Positions 6,454 through 14,735 are shown, counted from the stretch's first letter. The stretch: 17,908 nucleotides of DNA from Arenicellales bacterium (GCA_029287965.1 JARFQC010000056.1:1-17908); one strand, 5' to 3'. Program-made: numbers and translations. Notes: generated by a model not told the origin, from the sequence alone.

Positions 6454-7812
6454 ATGGAATTTTTATACAGCATAGCCGGTTTTATAGTCGCCCTCGGCAT
6501 TCTTGTCGCAGTGCATGAGTTCGGCCATTTCTGGGTCGCCCGCAAGATGGGCGTGCGGGTACTGACATTCTCGATTGGCTTCGGCAAGGCTATCTGGTCG
6601 CGCACGGCAGCCGATGGCACAACTTACCAGGTTGGTGCCGTTCCACTGGGCGGTTACGTGAAAATGCTGGATGAAAACGAGACAGAAGTCCCCGAAGAGG
6701 AGCTTGATCAGGCCTTTAACCGCAAGCCTCTCTGGCGCAAGACCCTGGTTGTGCTCGCCGGCCCGGGTTTCAATTTCATCTTCGCCATTTTCGCTTACGC
6801 GGCCGTGTACGTAACCGGTACCGAGGGCGTAGAACCTGTGGTGGGGCACGTGGTCGAGGATTCCGTCGCCCAGGAGGCCGGTTTCCAGGAAGGCGATTAC
6901 CTGCTGACCCTGGATGGCAGGAAACTGAACACCTGGCAGGACCAGCGCCTGTACCTGTTCAGCAAGGCACTCGCTCGCAGCAAGGTTAACTACGAAATTG
7001 AAGCGACTGATGGCAGCCAGCAGGTGCGTGAACTCGACCTGTCCCAGGTGGCGATGTCACGCATAGATGCCAATCTCGTCGGCGGCGGCATTGGCCTGAT
7101 CGGCTGGTTGCCGGATATCCCGCCGGTGGTAGACATGGTTGTTGACGGCGGCCCGGCTGCCCGGGCCGGGATACAAAGCGGTGACAGGCTAACTATGGTC
7201 GACGGGGCGGCAGTATCCGTCTGGCAAGATGTGGTCAAACTCGTGTCGGCCCGTCCTGGCGAGCCAACCAGCATAGAAGTCCTGCGTGACGGGCGCTACG
7301 AGATGCTGCAGATGACTCCCGATGCCGTAGAGATCAGTGGCAGAACGATTGGCCGCATCGGCATCAGCGTGCAACCGGTGGACTTCCCCGAGGATCGCCT
7401 GGTGCAGGTGAGCTACGGTCCCCTGGAGTCACTCGGGCGCGGCGTGGAAACAACCTGGATGATGTCGGTACTGACACTGCGCATGCTGTACAAGATGCTG
7501 ACCCTGGAGGTGTCGTCGAAAAACATCAGCGGCCCATTGACGATCGCGCAATACGCCGGCAAGTCTGCGCAGGTCGGTGTGGAGAGCTTCATCCTGTTCC
7601 TCGCCATCGTCAGCGTCAGCCTGGGCGTCCTGAACCTGCTGCCGATTCCCGTGCTCGATGGCGGACATCTTCTTTATTACGCGATCGAAGCCGTGAAAGG
7701 CAGCCCGGTGTCCGAAAAAGTGATGATCTGGGGTCAGCAAGTTGGTATCCTCCTGCTGTTTTTGCTGATGTCCCTGGCGATCTACAACGACATGGGGCGA
7801 TTGCTGAATTAG
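6454..7812 (+). CDS. rseP: RseP site-2 zinc metalloprotease (MucP/YaeL family)
   Basis: RseP is an inner-membrane protease that makes the second cut of the anti-sigma factor RseA, releasing the envelope-stress sigma factor, and also clears signal-peptide remnants. The start at 6454 follows CCAGGA (6444-6449) and gives 452 aa (E. coli 450). An upstream ATG at 6313 would add 47 residues read across dxr and is rejected. The zinc-binding HEFGH (21-25) lies in the first membrane helix. The third zinc ligand is in NLLPIPVLDGGH (394-405). A GYVKML stretch (67-72), a second membrane segment (about 105-121), two PDZ domains (about 125-205 and 215-305) and C-terminal helices (about 377-397 and 427-444) complete the family layout. 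RseP sits directly upstream of bamA, as usual. Confidence 0.97.
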   Translation: MEFLYSIAGFIVALGILVAVHEFGHFWVARKMGVRVLTFSIGFGKAIWSRTAADGTTYQVGAVPLGGYVKMLDENETEVPEEELDQAFNRKPLWRKTLVVLAGPGFNFIFAIFAYAAVYVTGTEGVEPVVGHVVEDSVAQEAGFQEGDYLLTLDGRKLNTWQDQRLYLFSKALARSKVNYEIEATDGSQQVRELDLSQVAMSRIDANLVGGGIGLIGWLPDIPPVVDMVVDGGPAARAGIQSGDRLTMVDGAAVSVWQDVVKLVSARPGEPTSIEVLRDGRYEMLQMTPDAVEISGRTIGRIGISVQPVDFPEDRLVQVSYGPLESLGRGVETTWMMSVLTLRMLYKMLTLEVSSKNISGPLTIAQYAGKSAQVGVESFILFLAIVSVSLGVLNLLPIPVLDGGHLLYYAIEAVKGSPVSEKVMIWGQQVGILLLFLLMSLAIYNDMGRLLN

Positions 7813-7845
7813 TCTCACCCAACACCTGCGTGCGTTCATAACACT

Positions 7846-10149
7846 ATGATTAACTGGTTAAAACGATTGTCTGCCGGACTGCTTGTGCTGGTGTTTCTGC
7901 ACGGGCCCGCCGCGGCGCAAGACGAATTCGAAGTCACAGACATACAGGTCAAGGGACTGCAGCGCATCTCCGCAGGTACCATTTTCAACTACCTGCCAAT
8001 CAAGGTCGGTGACATTGTTGATGACAGCACCGTCAACGCTGCCATCAAGTCGCTGTTCGACACCGGTTTTTTCAAGGATATTGAGCTGGAGCGTGATGGC
8101 GGTGTGCTGGTGGTCATCGTATCCGAGAGGCCGTCGGTTTCCAGCATTGAAATTGACGGCAACAAGGAATTCGATACGGACATCCTGAAGAAGGCGATGC
8201 TGCAGGTCGGCTTCGGCGAGGGCCTCGTCTACAAGCAGGCCATACTCGACAAGGTCACCCAGGAGATACGTTCCCAGTATTATAGCCGCGGCAAGTACTC
8301 GGTGGTCATCGATACCACCGTTACACCGCAGCAGCGCAACCGCGTCAAGGTAAACATCGACATCGAGGAAGGCAAGACGGCCAAGATCGGCGAGGTCAAT
8401 ATCGTCGGCAATGAAATATTTTCTGACAAGCGCCTGCTGGCCGAGGTGCAGCTGAAACCCAAGACCGGCTTCAAGCGTCTGTACTTCCTCAGCAAGCAGG
8501 ACCAGTACTCCAAGGAAAAACTCAGTGGTGACCTGGAAACACTGCGCAGCTTTTACCAGGACCAGGGCTACCTGGATTTCCGCATTAACTCGACCCAGGT
8601 ATCAATCAGTTCGAACAAGAAAAAGATTTTCATCACCGTGCATGTAGACGAGGGTGATATCTATACCGTCAATGAAATATATCTGCGCGGCAAGTTTGTC
8701 GTGCCGGAGGACGAGCTTGCCTCACTGGTCAACATACGCAGCGGCGACGTGTTTTCACGCAAAGAGGTAGAGGCAACAAGCAAGGCTATCAGCGACAGGC
8801 TGGCTGCTGAGGGGTATACCTTCGCCAACGTTAACCCCGTACCCGACATCGACAAGGAAAATCGCACCGTTTCATTCACATTTTTCGTTGATCCGGCCAA
8901 GCGGGTCTACGTACGCCGTATCAGCATCGCGGGTAACGTTGTCACGCGGGATGAAGTCATTCGGCGTGAACTTCGCCAGATGGAAGGCGGCTGGCTATCC
9001 ACGGCAAAGATTCAGCGTTCGCGCATACGTCTCCAGCGACTCAGTTATTTCGATGACGTTAATATAGAAACGCCCGCCGTGCCCGGTACAGATGACCAGG
9101 TCGACGTCAATGTAAGGGTTAAAGAACGCCAGACCGGCAACCTCAGTTTCGGCCTGGGTTACTCGGAGTCGGACGGGCTGCTCCTTCAGGCCAGCGTTTC
9201 GCAGAAGAACCTGTTCGGCAGCGGCAAGGAACTCGATTTCAGCATCGATAACTCTCGCGTGACGAGAACGGCGCGAATCCGCTACTTCAACCCGTACCAC
9301 ACCCCTAATGGCGTCAGCCGCGGGTTTTATCTGTCCTGGACGGATATCGATGCCGGCGAGGCGGGCCTGGTCGACTACATTAATGAGACGACCAGCCTGG
9401 GCGTGAATTACCGCTTCCCACTTTCGGAGCACAATGCCTTCGGTTTCAGCTTCGGCCCAGACCGCGTCAAGCTGCAGTCGACCAGCGAAACACCACCGGA
9501 AATCGATGCCTATATCAAGGTACACCCCGACGACTGGCTGCTGAAGCTAACCGCCAACTGGACACATGACACGCGCGACAGCATCCTGTACCCGACCTAC
9601 GGGGCCTATGGCATCATCTCCGGTGAGGGGTCATTCCCGGCCAGCGACGTTGAATACTACAAGGCAGGGCTTAGAGGCGATCTCTACATTCCCTTTCCGT
9701 ACGAACTCTCGGTCCGGCTGGGCGGTGATCTCGGCTACGGCGCTGCCTACGGCGACACACTGCTGTTTCCGTTCTACAAGAATTATTACGCCGGCGGCCC
9801 TACGTCAGTGCGTGGCTACAAGGCTCGGTCACTTGGTCCGCAGGACAGTGGCCTGACCCCGCGACCGCTGGGTGGCAACCGCAAGATCACCGGTACAGCC
9901 GAACTGCTGATTCCATTCTTCGGCTCTGAAACCAAAGACAAGCGTTTCACGCTGTTCGTCGATGGCGGCATGGTTTTCGGCCCGAACGAGGAAGTAGAGC
10001 TGGATGCCCTGCGTTACTCCTGGGGTATCGGACTCAACTGGTATTCTCCGGTCGGCCCGTTGCAGCTCAGCTATGCGCTGCCGATCAACGACGAGCCGGG
10101 TGACGACATCGAGAAATTCCAGTTCACATTCGGAAGGGCATTCAGATAG
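7846..10149 (+). CDS. bamA: Outer-membrane protein assembly factor BamA
   Basis: BamA is the core of the BAM complex that folds and inserts beta-barrel proteins into the outer membrane. The product is 767 aa (E. coli 810). A signal peptide of 24 residues ends PAAA|Q. Five POTRA domains follow (about 27-96, 97-177, 180-270, 272-351 and 353-427), each with typical GN or RG turns such as IDGNKEFD (103-110) and IVGNEIFS (186-193). The 16-strand barrel starts near residue 430, with the loop-6 motif VRGY at 655-658. The protein ends FQFTFGRAFR, so the usual C-terminal aromatic residue is penultimate and followed by Arg. The start lies 33 bp after rseP without a clear Shine-Dalgarno. Skp, the periplasmic chaperone serving the same pathway, is next. 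Confidence 0.97.
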   Translation: MINWLKRLSAGLLVLVFLHGPAAAQDEFEVTDIQVKGLQRISAGTIFNYLPIKVGDIVDDSTVNAAIKSLFDTGFFKDIELERDGGVLVVIVSERPSVSSIEIDGNKEFDTDILKKAMLQVGFGEGLVYKQAILDKVTQEIRSQYYSRGKYSVVIDTTVTPQQRNRVKVNIDIEEGKTAKIGEVNIVGNEIFSDKRLLAEVQLKPKTGFKRLYFLSKQDQYSKEKLSGDLETLRSFYQDQGYLDFRINSTQVSISSNKKKIFITVHVDEGDIYTVNEIYLRGKFVVPEDELASLVNIRSGDVFSRKEVEATSKAISDRLAAEGYTFANVNPVPDIDKENRTVSFTFFVDPAKRVYVRRISIAGNVVTRDEVIRRELRQMEGGWLSTAKIQRSRIRLQRLSYFDDVNIETPAVPGTDDQVDVNVRVKERQTGNLSFGLGYSESDGLLLQASVSQKNLFGSGKELDFSIDNSRVTRTARIRYFNPYHTPNGVSRGFYLSWTDIDAGEAGLVDYINETTSLGVNYRFPLSEHNAFGFSFGPDRVKLQSTSETPPEIDAYIKVHPDDWLLKLTANWTHDTRDSILYPTYGAYGIISGEGSFPASDVEYYKAGLRGDLYIPFPYELSVRLGGDLGYGAAYGDTLLFPFYKNYYAGGPTSVRGYKARSLGPQDSGLTPRPLGGNRKITGTAELLIPFFGSETKDKRFTLFVDGGMVFGPNEEVELDALRYSWGIGLNWYSPVGPLQLSYALPINDEPGDDIEKFQFTFGRAFR

Positions 10150-10160
10150 AATCATCGTCT

Positions 10161-10164
10161 GGAG
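10161..10164 (+). promoter_or_regulatory. Shine-Dalgarno that decides the skp start
   Basis: GGAG ends 6 bp before the ATG at 10171. The alternative in-frame ATG at 10192 lies 27 bp away from it and has no comparable site, so the longer reading with a 29-residue signal peptide is preferred. Confidence 0.6.
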
Positions 10165-10170
10165 ATAATA

Positions 10171-10698
10171 ATGATGCATGGTGTTATAACGATGAAAATA
10201 AAAATGGCAGCGGCTCTGACCCTGCTGCTCACAGTCTTGCCGCTGACCGCATCCGCAGAAGGCTACAAGATCGGGTTTGTCAGCGTGGTCAAATTGATTG
10301 AGCTGGCACCACAGGGCGAAGTCGCAACCAAAAAGATCGAAGCCGAATTCGGTCCCCGTGACAAGGCAATGCGCAAGCAGCAGGAAGACATTACGAAGCT
10401 GCAGGAAGATCTGCAGAAAAACGCACTCGTCATGAAAGCTTCGCAGCGCGACAAAAAGCAGGCGGAGCTGACCAAAATGGAGCGCCGCTTCAAGCGGGAA
10501 ACTGAAGAGTTTCGCGAAGACTACAATCTGCGTCGCAACGAAGAGCTCAAGGTGCTGCAGAAGGTCGTGCGCGAGGCCATTAATGAAGTTGGCAAGGAAA
10601 ACAACTTCGACCTGATCTTGACCGAGAGTGTTATCTACGCCAGCGATCGTGCCAACATTACTGAACTGGTGCTGAAAAAACTGCGCAGCAAGAAGTAA
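10171..10698 (+). CDS. skp: Periplasmic chaperone Skp (OmpH family)
   Basis: Skp is a trimeric periplasmic chaperone that holds unfolded outer-membrane proteins on their way to BamA. The product is 175 aa (E. coli 161). A signal peptide with hydrophobic core AAALTLLLTVLPL (13-25) is followed by TASA and probable cleavage before Glu30. The mature start GYKIGFVSVVKL is typical. Residues about 50-140 are highly charged and predicted to form the long coiled-coil tentacles. The C-terminal segment NFDLILTESVIYAS (145-158) closes the trimer body. The start is placed at 10171 because GGAG is well spaced there; a start at 10192 would give the more usual signal length of about 22. The gene sits 21 bp after bamA and 11 bp before lpxD. 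Confidence 0.93.
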   Translation: MMHGVITMKIKMAAALTLLLTVLPLTASAEGYKIGFVSVVKLIELAPQGEVATKKIEAEFGPRDKAMRKQQEDITKLQEDLQKNALVMKASQRDKKQAELTKMERRFKRETEEFREDYNLRRNEELKVLQKVVREAINEVGKENNFDLILTESVIYASDRANITELVLKKLRSKK

Positions 10699-10709
10699 GC
10701 TGCCAGCTG

Positions 10710-11729
10710 ATGGCCTACCTGCTGTCTGAACTGGCAGAAGAATTCAATCTGCAGCTGGTCGGCAATCCCGATGCTTCGATAGAACGTGTGGCCGGGCTTG
10801 ATCAGGCCGGCCCCGGCGACATCAGTTTTTACTCCAACACCCGGCATAAGAACGCTCTGCAGGCTTGCAGTGCCAGTGCCGTCATCCTGTCAGAGGATGA
10901 CACCGGCCTCTACGCCGGCAACAAGCTCATTTCCGGCAATCCCTATGCCAGTTATGCACGCATCGCCCAGAAACTGCATCCCCGGCATCGTCCTGCCGCA
11001 GGCATCCATCCCACGGCATCCGTCGATGCCACCGCACGTATAGACGCTACCGCAAGCATTGCCCAGAATGCGGTCATCGAGGCAGATGCCGACATCGGCG
11101 CAAACTGCCAGGTCGGTGCCGGCGCCTATATCGGCAGGGGCGCCATTATCGGTGCACACAGCATCATCTTTGCCAATGCTACCGTGCATCATGGGACACG
11201 CATGGGTAAGCACTGCCTGGTGCACAGCGGAGCCGTGCTGGGTGCGGACGGCTTCGGCCATGCACGCGATGCTGCGGAATGGATTTTCATTCCCCAACTC
11301 GGCGATGTAGAGTTGGGCAACGATGTCTCGATTGGTGCCAATACCACTGTCGACCGGGGCACACTGGGCGATACAGTCATCGGTGACGGAGTCAAACTCG
11401 ACAATCTCATACATATCGCACACAACGTGCAAATAGGTGATCATACTGCCATGGCAGCCGGATGCGGCATTGCGGGCAGTACCACGATAGGCAGCCGCTG
11501 TACCTTTGCAGGTCAGGTGGGGGTCGCGGATAACCTGGTGATCTGCGACGACGCACATTTCACCGGGCGCGCCGTAGTACTAAAAAACATCAACCGTGCA
11601 GGTGTGTATTCGTCCGGCATACTGCTTGATGAAACAACGAAATGGCGACGCAACGCATTGCGTTTTGGCCAGCTGGATACGCTATACAAACAGATCAGGC
11701 AATTGCTTAAAGAGTCTGATAAAAAATAA
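10710..11729 (+). CDS. lpxD: UDP-3-O-(3-hydroxyacyl)glucosamine N-acyltransferase
   Basis: LpxD adds the second 3-hydroxyacyl chain to lipid A precursor, using acyl-ACP, in the cytoplasm. The product is 339 aa (E. coli 341). The N-terminal uridine-binding domain (1 to about 100) contains GPGDISFYSN (34-43). The central left-handed beta-helix shows hexapeptide repeats of the IGxxxx type (about 100-290), and GVYSSG (298-303) precedes a C-terminal helix. The catalytic His is His238 in HIAHNV (E. coli His239). The position of E. coli Met290, implicated in acyl-chain selection, aligns by eye with Val289. The start lies 11 bp after skp with a weak Shine-Dalgarno. The order lpxD-fabZ-lpxA-lpxB is the standard lipid A cluster. 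Confidence 0.97.
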   Translation: MAYLLSELAEEFNLQLVGNPDASIERVAGLDQAGPGDISFYSNTRHKNALQACSASAVILSEDDTGLYAGNKLISGNPYASYARIAQKLHPRHRPAAGIHPTASVDATARIDATASIAQNAVIEADADIGANCQVGAGAYIGRGAIIGAHSIIFANATVHHGTRMGKHCLVHSGAVLGADGFGHARDAAEWIFIPQLGDVELGNDVSIGANTTVDRGTLGDTVIGDGVKLDNLIHIAHNVQIGDHTAMAAGCGIAGSTTIGSRCTFAGQVGVADNLVICDDAHFTGRAVVLKNINRAGVYSSGILLDETTKWRRNALRFGQLDTLYKQIRQLLKESDKK

Positions 11730-11743
11730 GACCGAGGCAAACA

Positions 11744-12190
11744 GTGAACAGCAAAGACATACATGAAATTCTTGAATACCTGCCACACCGGTATCCGTTC
11801 CTGCTAATCGACCGCATCCTCGACTACGAAAAAGACGTTTCACTGACAGCGTTGAAAAACGTGACCGTCAATGAGCCGTTCTTTCCCGGTCATTACCCCG
11901 GTCATCCGGTCATGCCCGGCGTGCTCCTGATCGAAGTCATGGCCCAGGCGGCGGCATTGCTCGCTGCGCTGAGTGCCAACGTCAAGGGCGGTGACAACAA
12001 CCTGGTCTATTACTTCGTTGGAACGGACAAGGTGCGCTTTAAACGCCCCGTTCAGCCCGGCGATCAGCTTACTGTGAAAGCATCGCTGGATCGCAAGCGG
12101 GGTGGTATGTGGTTCTGCTCCTGCAGCATCACGGTCGACGATGAACCCTGCACCAGCTGCACGGTAATGTTCACAGCCAAGGAAGTGTAA
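11744..12190 (+). CDS. fabZ: 3-hydroxyacyl-ACP dehydratase FabZ (GTG start)
   Basis: FabZ dehydrates 3-hydroxyacyl-ACP during fatty-acid elongation and so competes with LpxA and LpxD for the same substrates. The product is 148 aa (E. coli 151) with the hot-dog fold. The N-terminal LPHRYPFLLIDRI (13-25) is a hallmark, and the catalytic pair is His50 in FFPGHYPGHP and Glu64 in LLIEVMAQ. RFKRPVQPGDQL is also conserved. No ATG lies near the homologous start. GTG at 11744, with GAGG (11734-11737) upstream, is the only sensible choice. The gap to lpxD is 14 bp and the gap to lpxA only 1 bp, so fatty-acid and lipid A enzymes are made from one message. Confidence 0.97.
   Translation: MNSKDIHEILEYLPHRYPFLLIDRILDYEKDVSLTALKNVTVNEPFFPGHYPGHPVMPGVLLIEVMAQAAALLAALSANVKGGDNNLVYYFVGTDKVRFKRPVQPGDQLTVKASLDRKRGGMWFCSCSITVDDEPCTSCTVMFTAKEV
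12179..12185 (+). promoter_or_regulatory. Strong Shine-Dalgarno for lpxA inside fabZ
   Basis: AAGGAAG lies within the last codons of fabZ, 6 bp before the lpxA GTG at 12192. It fixes that start and compensates for the non-ATG initiation codon. Confidence 0.7.
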
Positions 12191-12191
12191 G

Positions 12192-12962
12192 GTGATTTCT
12201 CCCCAGGCCATCATAGAAGAGGGTGCCCGGATTGGGGAGAACGTATCCGTGGGTCCATTCAGCATCATTGGTGAAAATGTTGTCATCGGCGACGGCACGA
12301 CCATAGGGTCTCATGCCACGATCAAGGGCCGAACCACGATCGGCAGAAACAATCGAATTTACCAGTTTTCATCGTTAGGCGAAGCGCCGCAGAGCCTCAG
12401 CTACAAGGGTGAGCCCACCGAACTGCATATAGGCGATGACAATACCATTCGTGAATACTGTAGCCTCAATACGGGTACAGCCGACGGGGGTGGCATAACG
12501 CGTATCGGCAACCAGAATTTTCTCATGGCGTATGTGCACATTGCCCATGACTGTATCCTGGGAGACCATATCATCTTCGCCAACGGTGCCAGCCTGGCAG
12601 GGCACGTCACGATAGGTGACTACGCCATCCTTGGCGGGTTTACCCTGATCCACCAGTTCTGCAAGGTCGGGGCGCACGTCATGACAGGCATTAATACCGT
12701 GTCGTTCAAGGATATCCCGCCGTTCATCAAGGTGGCCGGCAATACGGCCAGTCCCTTTGGCCTGAACGTGAAGGGCTTGCAGCGGCGCGGATTCGAAAGC
12801 GAGGATATTTCTGCCCTCAAGCAAGCCTACCGGACGCTTTACCGCTCCAGCCTTTCCTTCCAGGATGCAATGGATCGCATCAGCGAGCAGGCAGGCGGCA
12901 ATCGTTATGTCGAAGAGTTCCTCGCCTTCCTGGCGAACAGTGAACGCGGCGTAGCCAGGTAA
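12192..12962 (+). CDS. lpxA: UDP-GlcNAc 3-O-acyltransferase LpxA (GTG start)
   Basis: LpxA transfers a 3-hydroxyacyl chain from ACP to UDP-GlcNAc, the first step of lipid A synthesis. The product is 256 aa (E. coli 262), short by about six residues at the N-terminus. The left-handed beta-helix of hexapeptide repeats covers about residues 1-175. Catalytic His119 in VHIAHDC matches E. coli His125, and His116 matches His122. HQFC (154-157), ASPFGLNVKGLQRRGF (186-201) and the helical C-terminus are typical. The chain-length ruler position equivalent to E. coli Gly173 is Ile167 here (in HVMTGINTV), which predicts a shorter acyl chain. The GTG start at 12192 is backed by AAGGAAG six bases upstream and lies 1 bp after fabZ. 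Confidence 0.97.
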   Translation: MISPQAIIEEGARIGENVSVGPFSIIGENVVIGDGTTIGSHATIKGRTTIGRNNRIYQFSSLGEAPQSLSYKGEPTELHIGDDNTIREYCSLNTGTADGGGITRIGNQNFLMAYVHIAHDCILGDHIIFANGASLAGHVTIGDYAILGGFTLIHQFCKVGAHVMTGINTVSFKDIPPFIKVAGNTASPFGLNVKGLQRRGFESEDISALKQAYRTLYRSSLSFQDAMDRISEQAGGNRYVEEFLAFLANSERGVAR

Positions 12963-12965
12963 GAG

Positions 12966-14168
12966 GTGCCCCGGCCTGATCCACCTGTGACAGCGCGCAG
13001 GCAATTCCATATAGGCATCGTCGCTGGCGAAGTGTCGGGCGATATGCTCGGTGCGGGCCTGGTCAAGGCACTGGCCCGTTATCCCGCAGACTTCAAGTTT
13101 ACCGGTATTGCCGGTCCGGCCATGCAGGCGCTGGGCTGCGAAAGCCGGTTCGCCATGGAGCGCCTTACTGTAATGGGGCTGGAAGGGCTGTTTGGACGCA
13201 TTCGCGAAATATTCTGCATCCGCCGTAATCTGAAAGAATACTTAATCGCTGAACAGCCCGACCTGTTCGTCGGCATCGATGCCCCCGACTTCAACCTGGT
13301 ACTCGAGAAGCATCTGCGCAGGGCTGGAATCCCGGTTGTGCATTACGTCAGTCCTACGGTCTGGGCCTGGCGCGGCTATCGGATCAGGCTCATACGCAAG
13401 GCCGTTGACCGTATGCTGGCACTTTTCCCCTTCGAGGTGGAGTATTACCACCGCCATGGTGTTCCGGTAACCCTGGTTGGCCATCCAATGGTGCGGGAAA
13501 TTCCAGCACAGCCCGATATAAGCAGGTATAAGCAGGAGATGGGGATTGATCCCGCCAAGCGCATCGTCGCATTGATGCCGGGCAGTCGCCGCAGTGAGAT
13601 AAGCCGCCTGGCAGGCGATTTCCTCGCGGGTGCCGGCATGCTGGCTGAAAAGTTTCCCGGCCTGCAGTTTGTCAGCGCCATGCCCAATAATGAGTTAATG
13701 GCTGAACTGCAGGTCATGAAACGGGTCCATGCGCCCGATCTGGACCTGGTATGCGTATCCGGCCGTTCGCGCGATGTCATGGCCTGTGCCGACGTGGTGC
13801 TGCTCGCCTCCGGTACCGCGGCACTGGAAGCCGCGATTATCGGGCGGCCCATGGTCGTCGCCTACAAGGTCTCCGGAATGACCAAATTAATGGTTAAACT
13901 GTTTGCCTCGGTGGATTATTATTCCATGCCCAATCATCTTGCAGGCCGGGCCATCGTGCCCGAATTAATGCAGGAACATTGCACAGCCGGGAACATCTGC
14001 CGGGAAGTCAGCCGGTACCTTGAAGACGATCAGGAAGTGAAAAAGATCACCGCACTTTTTTCCGAATTGAGAAACAGCATGGACATGGATGCGAGCGCTA
14101 TTGCTGCAGCAGCCATTGCCTCGATGCTGAAAATCAGTGCACCCGATGACGACATTGCGGCATGCTGA
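12966..14168 (+). CDS. lpxB: Lipid A disaccharide synthase LpxB (GTG start)
   Basis: LpxB joins UDP-diacylglucosamine and lipid X to form the tetraacyl disaccharide of lipid A, at the inner face of the inner membrane. It is a GT19 glycosyltransferase. The product is 400 aa from GTG 12966. A second in-frame GTG at 12987 would give 393 aa, and its N-terminus (VTARRQFHIGIVAGE) matches the E. coli spacing exactly, so the start is uncertain. Motifs are VAGEVSGD (19-26), YVSPTVWAWRGYRI (127-140), LMPGSRRSEI (203-212) and LASGTAALEAA (280-290). AGGTG (12964-12968) can pair with CACCT (12982-12986), placing the first GTG inside a stem and the second just after it. The stop overlaps rnhB by 7 bp. Confidence 0.96.
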   Translation: MPRPDPPVTARRQFHIGIVAGEVSGDMLGAGLVKALARYPADFKFTGIAGPAMQALGCESRFAMERLTVMGLEGLFGRIREIFCIRRNLKEYLIAEQPDLFVGIDAPDFNLVLEKHLRRAGIPVVHYVSPTVWAWRGYRIRLIRKAVDRMLALFPFEVEYYHRHGVPVTLVGHPMVREIPAQPDISRYKQEMGIDPAKRIVALMPGSRRSEISRLAGDFLAGAGMLAEKFPGLQFVSAMPNNELMAELQVMKRVHAPDLDLVCVSGRSRDVMACADVVLLASGTAALEAAIIGRPMVVAYKVSGMTKLMVKLFASVDYYSMPNHLAGRAIVPELMQEHCTAGNICREVSRYLEDDQEVKKITALFSELRNSMDMDASAIAAAAIASMLKISAPDDDIAAC

Positions 14169-14728
14169 TCGCGGGCGTGGATGAGGTCGGTCGTGGACCA
14201 CTGGCCGGTCCGGTCGTTGCCGCAGCGGTTATTCTGAACCGGGAACATCCCATTGCCGGACTCGACGATTCAAAGAGACTGACTGAAAAACGCCGCAACG
14301 GACTTGACGCACTGATCCGTGAACATGCAATGCACTACTGCATCGCCGAGGCGGACGTGGAGGAAATTGATCGCCTGAATATTCTGCATGCGACCATGCT
14401 GGCCATGCAGCGTGCCGTGGCAGGTCTCGGCGTTCCGCCAGATAAAGTTTACGTCGATGGCAACAGGGTGCCTGATCTGGCCTGTGAAGCCGAAGCCATC
14501 GTCGGTGGCGACGGTACCGTGCCCCAGATCTCCGCTGCGTCGATCATTGCCAAAGTCTATCGCGACAAGCTGATGCGCGATCTGCACGAAAGTTACCCTC
14601 ACTACGGATTCGCGAGCAACAAGGGATATCCCAGCAAACAGCATCGGGAAGCGCTGTTGGAGCATGGTGCAACGCCGCTGCACCGGAGAAGTTTTGCCCC
14701 GGTCAGACAAGTACTAGGTCAATCCTGA
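14162..14728 (+). CDS. rnhB: Ribonuclease HII
   Basis: RNase HII cuts RNA in RNA-DNA hybrids and nicks at single ribonucleotides misincorporated in DNA, starting ribonucleotide excision repair. The product is 188 aa (E. coli 198). The four acidic catalytic residues are Asp7 and Glu8 in GVDEVGRGPLAGP, Asp99 in VDGN and Asp117 in GGDGT. QISAASIIAKVYRD (122-135) and HYGFASNKGYPSKQH (147-161) are conserved. The start overlaps the end of lpxB by 7 bp, giving translational coupling. The pairing with dnaE, 7 bp downstream, is common in gammaproteobacteria and fits a role in cleaning replicated DNA. Confidence 0.96.
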   Translation: MLIAGVDEVGRGPLAGPVVAAAVILNREHPIAGLDDSKRLTEKRRNGLDALIREHAMHYCIAEADVEEIDRLNILHATMLAMQRAVAGLGVPPDKVYVDGNRVPDLACEAEAIVGGDGTVPQISAASIIAKVYRDKLMRDLHESYPHYGFASNKGYPSKQHREALLEHGATPLHRRSFAPVRQVLGQS

Positions 14729-14735
14729 ATCAGCC

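Noticed and set aside
7801..7849. A possible bamA promoter (sigma-E type, or TATGAT at 7844-7849).
   Set aside because: No GAACTT-like or TTGACA-like -35 is present at proper spacing, and TATGAT overlaps the start codon itself.
10890..11558. A 222-codon minus-strand frame opposite lpxD, and a similar 211-codon one at 12375-13010 opposite lpxA.
   Set aside because: Both are shadows of the hexapeptide-repeat genes; their apparent repetitiveness mirrors the + strand repeats.
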